Positions 27,257-37,806 of a stretch of DNA of 64,000 nt are shown here, in pieces. Each line of letters begins with the position of its first letter. Positions within the stretch are counted from its first letter, which is position 1. The notes under the pieces were generated by a model. It ran no database searches. It was not told where the DNA came from and saw only the letters and a list, made by a program, of their open reading frames with translations. This DNA comes from Pacificoceanicola sp049803835 (lineage in GTDB: Bacteria > Pseudomonadota > Alphaproteobacteria > Rhodobacterales > Rhodobacteraceae). Location: the NCBI RefSeq assembly GCF_049803835.1, contig NZ_JBNAGK010000007.1, positions 186,001 to 250,000 on the forward strand, written 5' to 3'. A program made the position numbers and the translations under genes.

Positions 27257-28216
27257 ATGCGCTACATCTCCTATGACGACACGATTGCGCGGCTGTCCTG
27301 GCCCGACGCGGTCGAGGCCTTGCGGGCGGGTCACCGTCTGCCGCGCGCGCAGATCGCCGACATGTTTCTGGGCGAGGCAACGGGCAACCTGCTGAGCCGA
27401 GGTGCCTGGATCGAGGGCCTGGGCTTTTGTGTGAAATCCGTGACGATCTTCAACGAAAATCCGCAGCACGGCCTGCCGACGATTCAGGGCGCTATGCTGG
27501 TCTTTGACGCTGTCAATGGCGCGCTGGAGGCCGTGGTCGATGGCAGTCTGGTGACCGAGATCAAGACCGCCGCCGACTCCGTGCTCGGCGCTCTGTGCCT
27601 CGCGCGGCCCGACAGCCGGCACCTGCTGATCGTTGGCGGCGGTCCGGTCGCCCGCAGCCTGATCAAGGCTTACCCGGCGGCGTTCCCCGGTCTCGACCGT
27701 ATCTCGCTGTGGACCCGCCGCCCCGAACAGGCGCAGGCACTGGCCGCCGAGTTCGACGGTACCGTCGAGGCCGTCACCGACCTGCGCGACGCGGCCGGGC
27801 AGGCGGACATCATCAGCACGGCAACGCTGGCCCGCGCCCCGGTGCTGCATGGCGACTGGATCAAACCCGGAACCCACGTCGACCTGATCGGCGCCTACAC
27901 CCCCGATATGCGCGAGGCGGATGACACCCTGATGGCGCGCGCCTCGGTCTATGTCGACTGCCGCGAGACCACGATCGGGCATATTGGCGAGTTGATGATC
28001 CCGATGGCCGGCGGCGTCATCACGGAGGCGAGCGTGTTGGGGGATCTGTATGACCTTGTGAACGGCGGCGCGTCGGCACGGACGTCGCCTGAGGCGATCA
28101 CGGTCTTCAAGAATGGCGGCGGCGCCCACCTCGACCTGATGATCGCCCGCTATATTGCTGCGGCGACGTCACAGGACGGAGACCTGAAAGGGGAAGGTCA
28201 GAGAATGACATCGTGA
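27257..28216 (+). CDS. Ornithine cyclodeaminase/mu-crystallin family protein
   Basis: NAD(P)-dependent imine reductase or cyclodeaminase family, 319 residues. The Rossmann motif LLIVGGGPVARSLI is near residue 122. The substrate-side stretch GLGFCVKSVTIFNENP near 54 carries the family lysine, and DGSLVTEIKTAADSVLGA near 95 and GAYTPDMREADD near 213 are characteristic. Relatives include ornithine cyclodeaminase, alanine dehydrogenase and delta-1-pyrroline-2-carboxylate reductase. Next to an N-methylproline-demethylase-like enzyme, a cyclic-imine/proline-type substrate is attractive but unproven. Confidence 0.87.
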   Translation: MRYISYDDTIARLSWPDAVEALRAGHRLPRAQIADMFLGEATGNLLSRGAWIEGLGFCVKSVTIFNENPQHGLPTIQGAMLVFDAVNGALEAVVDGSLVTEIKTAADSVLGALCLARPDSRHLLIVGGGPVARSLIKAYPAAFPGLDRISLWTRRPEQAQALAAEFDGTVEAVTDLRDAAGQADIISTATLARAPVLHGDWIKPGTHVDLIGAYTPDMREADDTLMARASVYVDCRETTIGHIGELMIPMAGGVITEASVLGDLYDLVNGGASARTSPEAITVFKNGGGAHLDLMIARYIAAATSQDGDLKGEGQRMTS

Positions 28217-28420
28217 CGAACAGGACGGGGCGCGGCGGAATACCGGTACCCGTGGGTTTGGCTTTATTGTCATTGGTGGTATCCTGCCGAAAGGGTGCAG
28301 GGCCGTCATGTTTCGATGCGAAAGCCTGTGTCGATCCGGTCCCGAAAACGGTTGTCCGCTCCGCGGATCATGCGCCGGTCATGAAGGACAGGGCCGGGAC
28401 AGGTGCCCTGCGGCGCGATT

Positions 28421-28448
28421 GGGCCGGGGCGCCGCAACGCCCCGGCCC
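28421..28448 (-). terminator. Hairpin at the end of the glp operon
   Basis: Perfect 11-base arms GGGCCGGGGCG / CGCCCCGGCCC with a 6-base loop, 9 bases beyond the glpV stop. GC-rich stem without T-run; probable operon terminator. Confidence 0.65.
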
Positions 28449-28456
28449 GGATCGTC

Positions 28457-30178
28457 TTACTTCCAGGACGCGATCAGCTCGTCATAGCTGACGGTCTTGG
28501 GCTCTTCGTCCTCGTTCTCCAGCTTGGGGTAGGGCGCTCCGGGCTGGTCGAACCAGTACTGCGCGTCCCGCTCCTCGTTCAGCTTCGGACCGATGTCACC
28601 CTGGATGCCGGCACGCTCCAGACGCTCCAGAACCCGTTCCTGGTCCGCGCAGAGCGCATCAAGCGCTTCCTGCGGGGTCTTGGCACCGGACATCGCGTCG
28701 CCGATGTTCTGCCACCACAGCTGCGCCAGCTTCGGGTAGTCCGGCACGTTGGTACCGGTCGGCGACCAGGCCACGCGGGCGGGTGAGCGGTAGAACTCGA
28801 CCAGACCGCCCAGCTTGTCCGCGCGGTCGGTGAAGCTCTGGTGCTGCACGGTCGACTCGCGGATGAAGGTCAGGCCGACGTGCGACTTCTTCACGTCCAC
28901 GGTCTTCGACGTGACGAACTGGGCATAGAGCCAGGCCGCCTGCGCCCGATCCACCGGGGTGGACTTCATCAGCGTCCAGGAGCCTGCATCCTGATAGCCG
29001 ACCTTCTGGCCTTCCTTCCAGTAGACGCCATGCGGCGAGGGGGCCATGCGCCACTTCGGCGTGCCGTCCTCGTTCATCACCGGCAGACCCGGCTTGACCG
29101 TGTCGGCGGTGAAGGCGGTGTACCAGAACATCTGCTGGGCGATGTTGCCTTGCGCCGGGATCGGGCCTGCCTCGGAGAAGGTCATGCCGGCGGCGGCGGG
29201 CGGCGTGTACTTCTGCAGCCACTCGATCGCCTTGGTCACGGCATAGACCGCAGCGGGGGCGTTGGTCGCACCACCACGGGCCACGCAGGAGCCGGTGGGC
29301 TGGGACTGCTCGTTCACGCGGATGCCCCATTCGTCGACCGGAAGGCCGTTCGGTTCACCCACGTCGCCCATGCCGGCCATGGACATCCACGCATCGGTGT
29401 AGCGCCAGCCGAGCGAGGGGTCCTTCTTGCCGTAGTCCATGTTGCCGAAGACCTCGCCTTCGACACCCATGTGCGACAGGTCGCGCCCAGTGAAGAATTC
29501 GGCGATGTCCTCATAGGCCGACCAGTTGACCGGCACGCCGAGGTCGTAGCCGTACTTCTCCTTGAAGTCGGCCTTGTTTTTCTCGTCGTTGAACCAGTCG
29601 TAGCGGAACCAGTAGAGGTTCGCGAACTGCTGGGTCGGCAGCTGGTAGACCTTGCCGTCCGGGCCGGTGGTGAAGCTCAGGCCGATGAAGTCGTCGAGAT
29701 CCAGTGTCGGCGAGGTGACGCTGGCGCCTTCTCCGGCGATCCAGTCGGTCAGGTTGCGCACCTGCTGGTAGCGCCAGTGGGTGCCGATCAGGTCGCTGTC
29801 GTTGATGTAGCCGTCGTAGATGTTCTCGCCGGACTGCATCTGTGTCTGGAGTTTCTCCACCACGTCGCCTTCGCCGATCAGGTCGTGGGTGACCTTGATG
29901 CCGGTGATGGCGGTGAAGGCCGGCGCGAGCACCTGGCTTTCGTATTCATGCGTGGTGATGGTTTCGGAGACGACCTTGATCTCCATGCCCTGGAACGGCT
30001 GGGCCGCGTCGACGAAGAATTGCATCTCCGCTTCCTGCTCGGCGCGGGACAGCGACGACAGATCGCCGATTTCCGCGTCGAGGAAGGCTTTCGCCGCCTC
30101 CATGTCCGCAAACGCGCCGCTCCCCGTGAGGGCGAGCGCCACCGCCAATGCGGTGGTCGATTTCAATGCCAAGTTCAT
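28457..30178 (-). CDS. glpV: Glycerol ABC transporter substrate-binding protein
   Basis: Periplasmic receptor of the GlpSTPQV glycerol importer described in Rhizobium leguminosarum. The 573-residue product is long for a binding protein, as in that family, with signal peptide MNLALKSTTALAVALALTGSGAFA. The mature part begins with an unusual helical segment (AKAFLDAEIGDLSSLSRAEQ) before the binding-protein fold. The substrate is assigned from synteny: glpD, two ATPases, two permeases and a DUF2160 protein all precede it, with a divergent glpR. The start at 30178 sits behind GGAGGACC. Confidence 0.92.
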   Translation of the reverse strand: MNLALKSTTALAVALALTGSGAFADMEAAKAFLDAEIGDLSSLSRAEQEAEMQFFVDAAQPFQGMEIKVVSETITTHEYESQVLAPAFTAITGIKVTHDLIGEGDVVEKLQTQMQSGENIYDGYINDSDLIGTHWRYQQVRNLTDWIAGEGASVTSPTLDLDDFIGLSFTTGPDGKVYQLPTQQFANLYWFRYDWFNDEKNKADFKEKYGYDLGVPVNWSAYEDIAEFFTGRDLSHMGVEGEVFGNMDYGKKDPSLGWRYTDAWMSMAGMGDVGEPNGLPVDEWGIRVNEQSQPTGSCVARGGATNAPAAVYAVTKAIEWLQKYTPPAAAGMTFSEAGPIPAQGNIAQQMFWYTAFTADTVKPGLPVMNEDGTPKWRMAPSPHGVYWKEGQKVGYQDAGSWTLMKSTPVDRAQAAWLYAQFVTSKTVDVKKSHVGLTFIRESTVQHQSFTDRADKLGGLVEFYRSPARVAWSPTGTNVPDYPKLAQLWWQNIGDAMSGAKTPQEALDALCADQERVLERLERAGIQGDIGPKLNEERDAQYWFDQPGAPYPKLENEDEEPKTVSYDELIASWK

Positions 30179-30267
30179 GTTGGTCCTCCCATTGTCGAAC
30201 TTTGGTTGTGTTGGGTAGCGTCCCCGGGGTTCTCCTGACCCTGTTTCGGGGGCGCCGCCGTTTCCTG

Positions 30268-30543
30268 TCATACCCAGCGGAACACCGCCGCCGCGTAGAC
30301 CGCGCAGACCGCCAGGGCCCACGGCTGCGTGTCGGGGCCGACAAGGCCGAGCCACGCGAGATTGATGAACGCGCTGCCGAGCAGCGTGATGAAGAGGCGG
30401 TCGCCTCTGGTGGTTTCGATGCGCAGCACGCCGGTGCGCGGCGTCTCCGGAAACTTGATCGCCAGCACCGTGAAGGTGATCAGTAACGCGGCGATGACGG
30501 CGAAGAAGATCGCGGTCGGCAGGGTCCAGGCCATCCAGTCCAT
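30268..30543 (-). CDS. glpU: DUF2160 small membrane protein of glycerol operon
   Basis: Integral membrane protein of 91 residues with about three hydrophobic segments (TAIFFAVIAALLITFTVLAI, FITLLGSAFINLAWLGLV, ALAVCAVYAAAVF). DUF2160 proteins are encoded in glp ABC operons of rhizobia and roseobacters (glpU), role unknown. It has its own GGAG site 10 bases upstream and starts 13 bases after the preceding small gene. glpV follows after 89 bases. Confidence 0.88.
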   Translation of the reverse strand: MDWMAWTLPTAIFFAVIAALLITFTVLAIKFPETPRTGVLRIETTRGDRLFITLLGSAFINLAWLGLVGPDTQPWALAVCAVYAAAVFRWV

Positions 30544-30556
30544 GTTATGCGCTCCT

Positions 30557-30969
30557 TTATCCGCTGATAGATTTCGTAAAGCCGCCCAGAATGCCTCCAA
30601 AGAACGTTCCGGCGTTAGCATACCCGGTGCCATTTGAGTTGGCTTCCTTCACCGCCGCACCTAAGGTCAGCTCACCGTCAAACTTTTCAGAAAGCAGTTT
30701 GAAGCCCTTTGAAGTTAGAAAAAAACTTCGGGCGAAGATTGTGTTGTCTTTCTGAGAAAACTGGTTTTTTCGCTCGGTATAGCCTGAGGCGATTATACCC
30801 TCATATCCAAGCCACAACACTGCGTCCCGAAACAGCCGGTGACTGTCATCGTTTGCCTCATACCCAAGTTCTCTCACAGAAAATGTCTGCCTAGTGACAC
30901 CGCCATCTGCAAGATGGCCGATTATCATTGCGATCATCCGCTCGCTTTCGTTCAGTATTGAGTCGCTCA

Positions 30970-30970
<1 letters not shown>
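30557..30970 (-). CDS. Unrecognised protein inserted in glp operon
   Basis: 137 residues, no family recognised. Residues ~1-95 are charged and look like a small helical/winged fold (MIAMIIGHLADGG; FRDAVLWLGYEGIIASGYTE; FLTSKGFKLLSEKFDG). The tail is glycine-rich and hydrophobic (YANAGTFFGGILGGFTKS), perhaps membrane-interacting. Its ATG overlaps the glpQ stop by one base (TGATG), with GGAGGG as ribosome site, and it ends 13 bases before glpU. A hand count of 30661-30900 gives 110 G+C in 240 bases (46%), well below the flanking genes, which suggests recent acquisition. It has no counterpart in the glp operons I know. Reading frame and start are solid; function is unknown. Confidence 0.8.
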
Positions 30971-31821
<851 letters not shown>

Positions 31822-31824
31822 CGC

Positions 31825-32693
<869 letters not shown>

Positions 32694-32697
<4 letters not shown>

Positions 32698-33791
32698 GCG
32701 GCTCCCGCGGTTTGAGCGTGCCCCTGCGGGGTGACCAGCCAGTCGTTGGCATAGACGTTCACATGGGGCGCATCGAAGGTGACACGGTTCATGTCGGCGC
32801 TGACCGCCTCGTCCTCACCGGCGATGATGTTGATGTCGAAGCCGAAGAATTCGGCGCGGATGATCTTGTGGCGGCCAACGTCCTCGACCCGGCGCACCTT
32901 TACCGGCAGGCCCTCGGTCTGGGACAGCCGGGCGTATTCCGGGCGCACACCAATGGCGACCTTGCCCTCGGGCGGCGCGTAGCCTTGAGCCAGTTGCACG
33001 TGGGAGCCGTTGATATAGGCCTTGTCCCCCTCGACGCGCGCCGGGATCACGTTCATGCCGGGCGAGCCGATGAAATAGCCGACGAAGGTGTGTTCAGGCC
33101 GCTCGAACAGTTCCTCGGGCGTGCCGATCTGCACCACGCGGCCATCGTACATCACCACTACCTTGTCCGCGAAGGTCAGCGCCTCTGTCTGGTCATGGGT
33201 GACGTAGATCATCGTATGACCGAAATCGCGGTGCAGCTTTTTCAGCTGGGTTCGCAGCTCCCATTTCATGTGCGGGTCGATCACGGTCAGCGGCTCGTCG
33301 AACAGCAGGGCGTTGACGTCCTTGCGGACCATGCCCCGGCCCAGCGAAATCTTCTGCTTGGCATCCGCCGTCAGCCCGCGCGCCTTCTTGCGCAGCATGT
33401 CCTCCATGCCGATCATCCGGGCGATTTCCTGCACGCGCTCCGCGACATACTTCTCGTCCCGGCCCCGGTTGCGCAGCGGGAAAGCGAGATTGTCGTGCAC
33501 GCTCATGGTGTCGTAGACCACCGGGAACTGGAACACCTGCGCGATGTTGCGTTCGGCGGTGGGGGCGTGGGTCACGTCCTTGCCGTCGAACAGGATGCGC
33601 CCCTGCGACGGGTGCAGCAGCCCGGAAATGATGTTGAGCAGCGTGGACTTGCCACAGCCGGACGCGCCGAGCAGGGCATAGGCGGCGCCGTCGTCCCAAT
33701 CGTGGTTCAGTTCCTTCAGCGCGAAGTCGTCCTCGCCGGCGGGATTGGCGAGGTAGGAGTGCGCGAGGTTGTCGAGGGTGATCTTGGCCAT
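32694..33791 (-). CDS. glpT: Glycerol ABC transporter ATP-binding protein GlpT
   Basis: One of two ATPases of the importer, 365 residues, MalK/UgpC-like with a C-terminal OB/TOBE domain (VAIGVRPEYARLSQ near residue 285). Walker A is GASGCGKST near 42. The signature is degenerate: KQKISLGRGMVRKDVNALLFDEP instead of LSGGQ, with Walker B LLFDEP intact. A weak signature in one of a paired ATPase set implies asymmetric catalytic sites. The name follows the rhizobial system and differs from the E. coli G3P antiporter. Confidence 0.9.
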
Positions 33792-33802
33792 GGCGTCCTC
33801 CC

Positions 33803-34891
33803 TCAGGCCGCGAGCGCGTAGGCGGCAGGGGAGACAAGCGCCCCGTCCTCGCCGAAGATGTAGACATGCCGGGGGTCGAGATAGACATCGAGCGGTGCGC
33901 CGAGGTCGAGGTCATGCACCCCGTGGATCAGCCCGACCCAGCGCTGCCCCGCATGATCGAGGTGCACGAAGGTCTCCGAGCCGGTCAGTTCCGTGACCGA
34001 GAGCGTGGTGGAAAACTGCATGGCATCCGCCGAATGGCGGGTGATCTCCAGATGGTTGGGGCGGAACCCGGCGGTGTAGCGGCCATCCGCCAGTTCGGCC
34101 AACTTGCCGGTGGCGGTGGTGCCTTGTCCGTCGCCGAACATGAGGCGGGAGCCGGTCTTGGCGATCGGCAGGAAGTTCATCGGCGGATCGGAGAAGACCC
34201 GCGCCGTGGTGGCATCCACCGGCTTGCGGTAGACCGTCGGCGTCGGCCCGAACTGGGTGATCCGGCCTTCCCAGAGCGTGGCGACATTGCCGCCGAGCAG
34301 CAGCGCCTCCTCCGGTTCGGTGGTGGCATAGACGAAGATCGAGCCGGAGGCCTCGAAGATCTTCGGGATCTCCACGCGCAGTTCCTCGCGCAGCTTGTAG
34401 TCGAGGTTGGCCAGCGGCTCGTCGAGCAGCACCAGACCGGCGTTCTTGACCAGCGCCCGGGCGAGGGCGCAGCGCTGCTGCTGGCCGCCCGACAACTCCA
34501 GCGGCTTGCGGGACAGCATCGGCGTGAGTTTCATCAGCTCGGCGGTCTCGCGGACGCGGCGGTCGATTTCCGCCTTTGCCACGCCCATCAGGCGCATGGG
34601 GGAGGCGATGTTGTCGTAAACGCTCATCGACGGGTAATTGATGAACTGCTGATACACCATGGCGACCTTGCGGTCCTGCACCCGCATGCCGGTCACATCC
34701 TCGCCGTTCCAGAAAACCTGGCCGGTCGCAGGCACGTCGAGACCGGCCATCAGGCGCATCAGCGAGGTCTTCCCGGACAAGGTCGGCCCGAGCAGCACGT
34801 TCATCGTGCCCTTTTCCAGCGTCAGATCCGTGGGGTGGATGTGCGTCTGCCCCTCGACGGTCTTCGATACGCCCTTAAGTTCCAGCGTCAT
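33803..34891 (-). CDS. glpS: Glycerol ABC transporter ATP-binding protein GlpS
   Basis: Second ATPase, 362 residues. Signature LSGGQQQRCALARAL is intact near residue 137 and Walker B is LVLLDEPLANLD near 155, but Walker A reads GPTLSGKTS. TOBE domain follows (AGFRPNHLEITRH). The D-loop/H-region reads ATTEPEEALLLG where MalK has THDQ; the switch histidine is replaced by Thr/Glu. With GlpT weak in its signature, the two appear complementary, each contributing one competent site. It starts 13 bases after the glpD stop. Confidence 0.9.
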   Translation of the reverse strand: MTLELKGVSKTVEGQTHIHPTDLTLEKGTMNVLLGPTLSGKTSLMRLMAGLDVPATGQVFWNGEDVTGMRVQDRKVAMVYQQFINYPSMSVYDNIASPMRLMGVAKAEIDRRVRETAELMKLTPMLSRKPLELSGGQQQRCALARALVKNAGLVLLDEPLANLDYKLREELRVEIPKIFEASGSIFVYATTEPEEALLLGGNVATLWEGRITQFGPTPTVYRKPVDATTARVFSDPPMNFLPIAKTGSRLMFGDGQGTTATGKLAELADGRYTAGFRPNHLEITRHSADAMQFSTTLSVTELTGSETFVHLDHAGQRWVGLIHGVHDLDLGAPLDVYLDPRHVYIFGEDGALVSPAAYALAA

Positions 34892-34904
34892 CGCGCCCTC
34901 CTCC

Positions 34905-36503
34905 TCATTCTGCTGCTGCGGACGTGGATTGGCGATGTGCCGCCATCCAGTCGTCTAGAGCGCGAATCTGTTCGCCCGTCAGCCGCAAGCCGAGCTTGTT
35001 GCGGCGCCAGACCACGTCTTCGGCCGTCCGCGCAAACTCGTGTTCCATCAGCCAGGCAACCTCCACCTGCGTCAGCGTGGCTCCGAAGTCCCGTCCGAGG
35101 TCGGCCGGGTCTTCAACCTTGCCGAGAACGCCTTTCGCTTCCGTACCATAGGCCCGCACCAGCCGCCGGGCCCAGAAATCGGTCAGGAACGGGTAGCGGC
35201 CCTTCAGGTCCGAGACCAGCGCAGCGACCCCGTCGACCGGGAAGTCCCCGCCGGGCAGGGGCACACCGGCGGTCCATTTGCCCTTGGGCAGGGACAGCTG
35301 CGTACCGATCTTTTCGAGCGCGCTTTCGGCGAGACGGCGATAGGTGGTGATCTTGCCGCCGAAGATGTTGAGAACCGGCGCCCCGGCGGAGGTATCCACC
35401 TTGAGCGTGTAATCGCGCGTGGCCGCCGTGGCGCTGCTGGCGCCGTCGTCGTACAGAGGACGCACGCCGGAGTAGGTCCAGACGATGTCGGACCGGGTCA
35501 GTTGACGCTTGAAATACTGGTTGGCGAACGCGAGCAGGTAGTCCTGCTCCGCGGGCGTGCACTCCGGCGTGTTCGACGGGTCGTCATGCTCTGCATCGGT
35601 CGTGCCGATCAACGTGTAGTCCGTCTCGTAGGGGATGGCGAAGATAATGCGGCCATCGGTCCCCTGAAAGAAGTAGCACTTGTCGTGGTCATACAACCTT
35701 TCCGTGACGATATGGCTGCCCCGCACCAGCCGAACACCCTCGCGCGCGTTCACCCGGACCTTGGTCCGGATTATGTCACCCACCCACGGCCCGCCGGCGT
35801 TGACCAGCATGCGGGCGTGGTGTGTCCTGACCTCATCGCTTTCGGAATTGCGCGTTTCGATGCGCCAAAGTCCGTTTTCGCTTGTCGCGCTCAGGACCTT
35901 CGTCCGGGTCATGATCCGGGCGCCGCGGGCTTCGGCGTCGCGGGCGTTGAGCACCACAAGCCGCGAGTCCTCGACCCAGCAATCGGAGTATTCGTAGGCC
36001 CGTGCAAAGCGGTCCTGCAGCGGGGCGCCCTCCGCCGTGCCACTCAGGGAGACAGTCGTCGTGCCGGGAAGGATGTGACGGCCGCCGAGGTGATCATACA
36101 AAAACAGCCCGAGCCGGATCAGCCAGGCCGGCCGGCGTCCCCGCATCCAGGGCATGAAGATCCCCAGAAGCTTTGACGTCGGCGTATCGGACTCGAACCG
36201 CATATCCTTATGATAAGGAAGAACAAAACGCATGGGCCAACTGATGTGTGGCATCGCCTTGAGCAGAGTTTCCCGCTCGATCAGCGCCTCGCGCACCAGT
36301 CGGAATTCGAAGAACTCGAGGTAACGAAGGCCGCCGTGAAACAGTTTGGTGGATGCCGAGGATGTGGCCGAGGCCAGGTCGTTCATTTCCGCCAGGGCGA
36401 CGGACAATCCACGCCCCGCCGCATCCCGGGCGATGCCGCACCCGTTGATGCCACCGCCAATGATGAACAGGTCCAAGGGTTCGGCATCTTTGGAATGTTT
36501 CAC
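34905..36503 (-). CDS. glpD: Glycerol-3-phosphate dehydrogenase (FAD)
   Basis: Membrane-associated flavoenzyme oxidising sn-glycerol 3-phosphate to dihydroxyacetone phosphate with electrons to quinone. The 532 residues have the FAD motif LFIIGGGINGCGIARDAAG near residue 13, family motif FHGGLRYLE near 57, GPWVGDI near 230 and the C-terminal DAO_C helical domain. I start at GTG 36503 because GGGGAG lies 6 bases upstream and the homology begins right there; an upstream in-frame ATG lacks a site. First gene of glpD-S-T-P-Q-(insert)-U-V. No glpK was seen in the window, so glycerol must be phosphorylated by a kinase encoded elsewhere. Confidence 0.94.
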   Translation of the reverse strand: MKHSKDAEPLDLFIIGGGINGCGIARDAAGRGLSVALAEMNDLASATSSASTKLFHGGLRYLEFFEFRLVREALIERETLLKAMPHISWPMRFVLPYHKDMRFESDTPTSKLLGIFMPWMRGRRPAWLIRLGLFLYDHLGGRHILPGTTTVSLSGTAEGAPLQDRFARAYEYSDCWVEDSRLVVLNARDAEARGARIMTRTKVLSATSENGLWRIETRNSESDEVRTHHARMLVNAGGPWVGDIIRTKVRVNAREGVRLVRGSHIVTERLYDHDKCYFFQGTDGRIIFAIPYETDYTLIGTTDAEHDDPSNTPECTPAEQDYLLAFANQYFKRQLTRSDIVWTYSGVRPLYDDGASSATAATRDYTLKVDTSAGAPVLNIFGGKITTYRRLAESALEKIGTQLSLPKGKWTAGVPLPGGDFPVDGVAALVSDLKGRYPFLTDFWARRLVRAYGTEAKGVLGKVEDPADLGRDFGATLTQVEVAWLMEHEFARTAEDVVWRRNKLGLRLTGEQIRALDDWMAAHRQSTSAAAE

Positions 36504-36572
36504 GCGATTCTCCCCAAGCGCGTTTTGCACCATGTTTGTGACAAATGCGCCGCCATTTGGCAAGCGGTTGTT

Positions 36573-36691
36573 TTCGTTTTTGTTCGTTATTGGGTTTTGT
36601 CGCGAAATCATGGCGTTGTCTTGCAATCCGGGCGGCCAATGGGCCGTTCATTGGGTGATCTGGACAGATTATATTTGCCTTGCTGTTCGTT
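36573..36691. promoter_or_regulatory. Candidate GlpR direct repeats
   Basis: TTCGTT occurs at 36573-36578 and 36583-36588, exactly 10 bases apart (one helical turn), and again at 36686-36691, in the 255-base region between divergent glpD and glpR. E. coli GlpR half-sites contain TGTTCG; here TGTTCGTT is seen twice. DeoR-family binding as direct repeats would account for the spacing. Confidence 0.55.
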
Positions 36692-36758
36692 TTTTGTGAG
36701 TCTTCCCGTCAGACCGCGCGTCACGTTCCGCATCGGCGCGCAATCCGAAAGGCAAAGC

Positions 36759-37523
36759 ATGTCGCAGACGTTCCGACATCCCGAAATCCTCGAAATCGCC
36801 CGCCGGGAGGGGAAGGTAACAGTCGACGGGCTCGCCCAGCATTTCGGCGTAACCCTGCAGACCATTCGCCGCGACCTGACCGATCTCGCGGAGGCGGGGC
36901 GGCTCGAGCGGGTGCATGGCGGCGCCGTGCTGCCCTCCGGCACCACAAACATCGGCTACGAGGAGCGCCGGAGCCTGAATCCGGACGCCAAACGTGCCAT
37001 CGCCCGGGTCTGCGCGGCGGAAATCCCCAACGACATTTCGCTGTTCCTCAACATCGGCACGTCGACCGAGGCGGTGGCCGAGGAGCTGATGAACCACAAG
37101 AACCTGATGGTGGTGACGAACAACATGAACGTGGCTAACATCCTTGTCGGGAACAACGATTGCGAGATCATCGTGACGGGCGGGCAATTGCGCCGTGCGG
37201 ACGGCGGTCTGGTCGGCAATCTCGCCGCCGAAACCATCCGACAGTTCAAGTTCGACCTCGCGGTGATCGGCTGTTCGGCGCTGGATCGGGAAGGGGATCT
37301 TCTGGATTTCGACATTCAGGAGGTGAGCGTCAGCAAGGCCATCCTGCGCCAGTCCCGCAAGACCTTTCTCGTTGCCGATCAGACGAAACTGTCGCGCAGC
37401 GCTCCGGCCCGCATCGCCTCGCTTGCCGATCTCGACACGTTCTTCACCGACCGCCCGTTGCCGGCCGATCTGAAGGCCGCCTGTCATTCGTGGCGCACGC
37501 GAGTCGTCGTTACGGGCGGCTGA
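36759..37523 (+). CDS. glpR: DeoR-family glycerol regulator
   Basis: Repressor of glp genes that senses glycerol 3-phosphate, 254 residues. DeoR HTH (EGKVTVDGLAQHFGVTLQTIRRDLTDLAEAGRL) spans residues ~18-50, with VHGGAV directly after. The DeoRC sensor has NIGTSTEAVAEEL near 95, TGGQLRRADGGLVG near 142 and the phosphosugar-site region VSKAILRQSRKTFLVAD near 190. Start 36759 follows GAAAGG. It is divergent from glpD, and the shared region carries TTCGTT repeats. Confidence 0.93.
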   Translation: MSQTFRHPEILEIARREGKVTVDGLAQHFGVTLQTIRRDLTDLAEAGRLERVHGGAVLPSGTTNIGYEERRSLNPDAKRAIARVCAAEIPNDISLFLNIGTSTEAVAEELMNHKNLMVVTNNMNVANILVGNNDCEIIVTGGQLRRADGGLVGNLAAETIRQFKFDLAVIGCSALDREGDLLDFDIQEVSVSKAILRQSRKTFLVADQTKLSRSAPARIASLADLDTFFTDRPLPADLKAACHSWRTRVVVTGG

Positions 37524-37713
37524 GCTGACGCGCAAAGGCGCGGCAGGACTCGGTCGCAGACAGTCTCAAACGCATTCAACGCCTGCAGCTGCCTGAACGC
37601 GCCGCATCTTCGTCGTGCGGCGGAAGTCATTGCCTGTATTGCATTTTTGGATGGCCCGCAGCACGTCGTTCCGGCTTTCCGGTACGCTCGGATGGAGGGG
37701 GTAAAGTCGCGTA

Positions 37714-37743
37714 TTGACAGATCTGCCGTGTTACATGTTACAC
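37714..37743 (+). promoter_or_regulatory. Promoter and GntR-type operator of TRAP operon
   Basis: TTGACA at 37714-37719 is a consensus -35. The 16-base near-palindrome GTGTTACATGTTACAC (37728-37743; 14 of 16 positions symmetric) covers the expected spacer and -10 zone. The operon's own FCD GntR protein is the natural candidate ligand. The first gene starts 64 bases downstream. The rest of the 283-base gap after glpR holds nothing else I can name. Confidence 0.65.
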
Positions 37744-37806
37744 ATTTCAAACGCCGGGTCGTGAGTCCCGGCGCTTCGGGTGAGGGACCGGGGGAGGAGA
37801 TCACAG

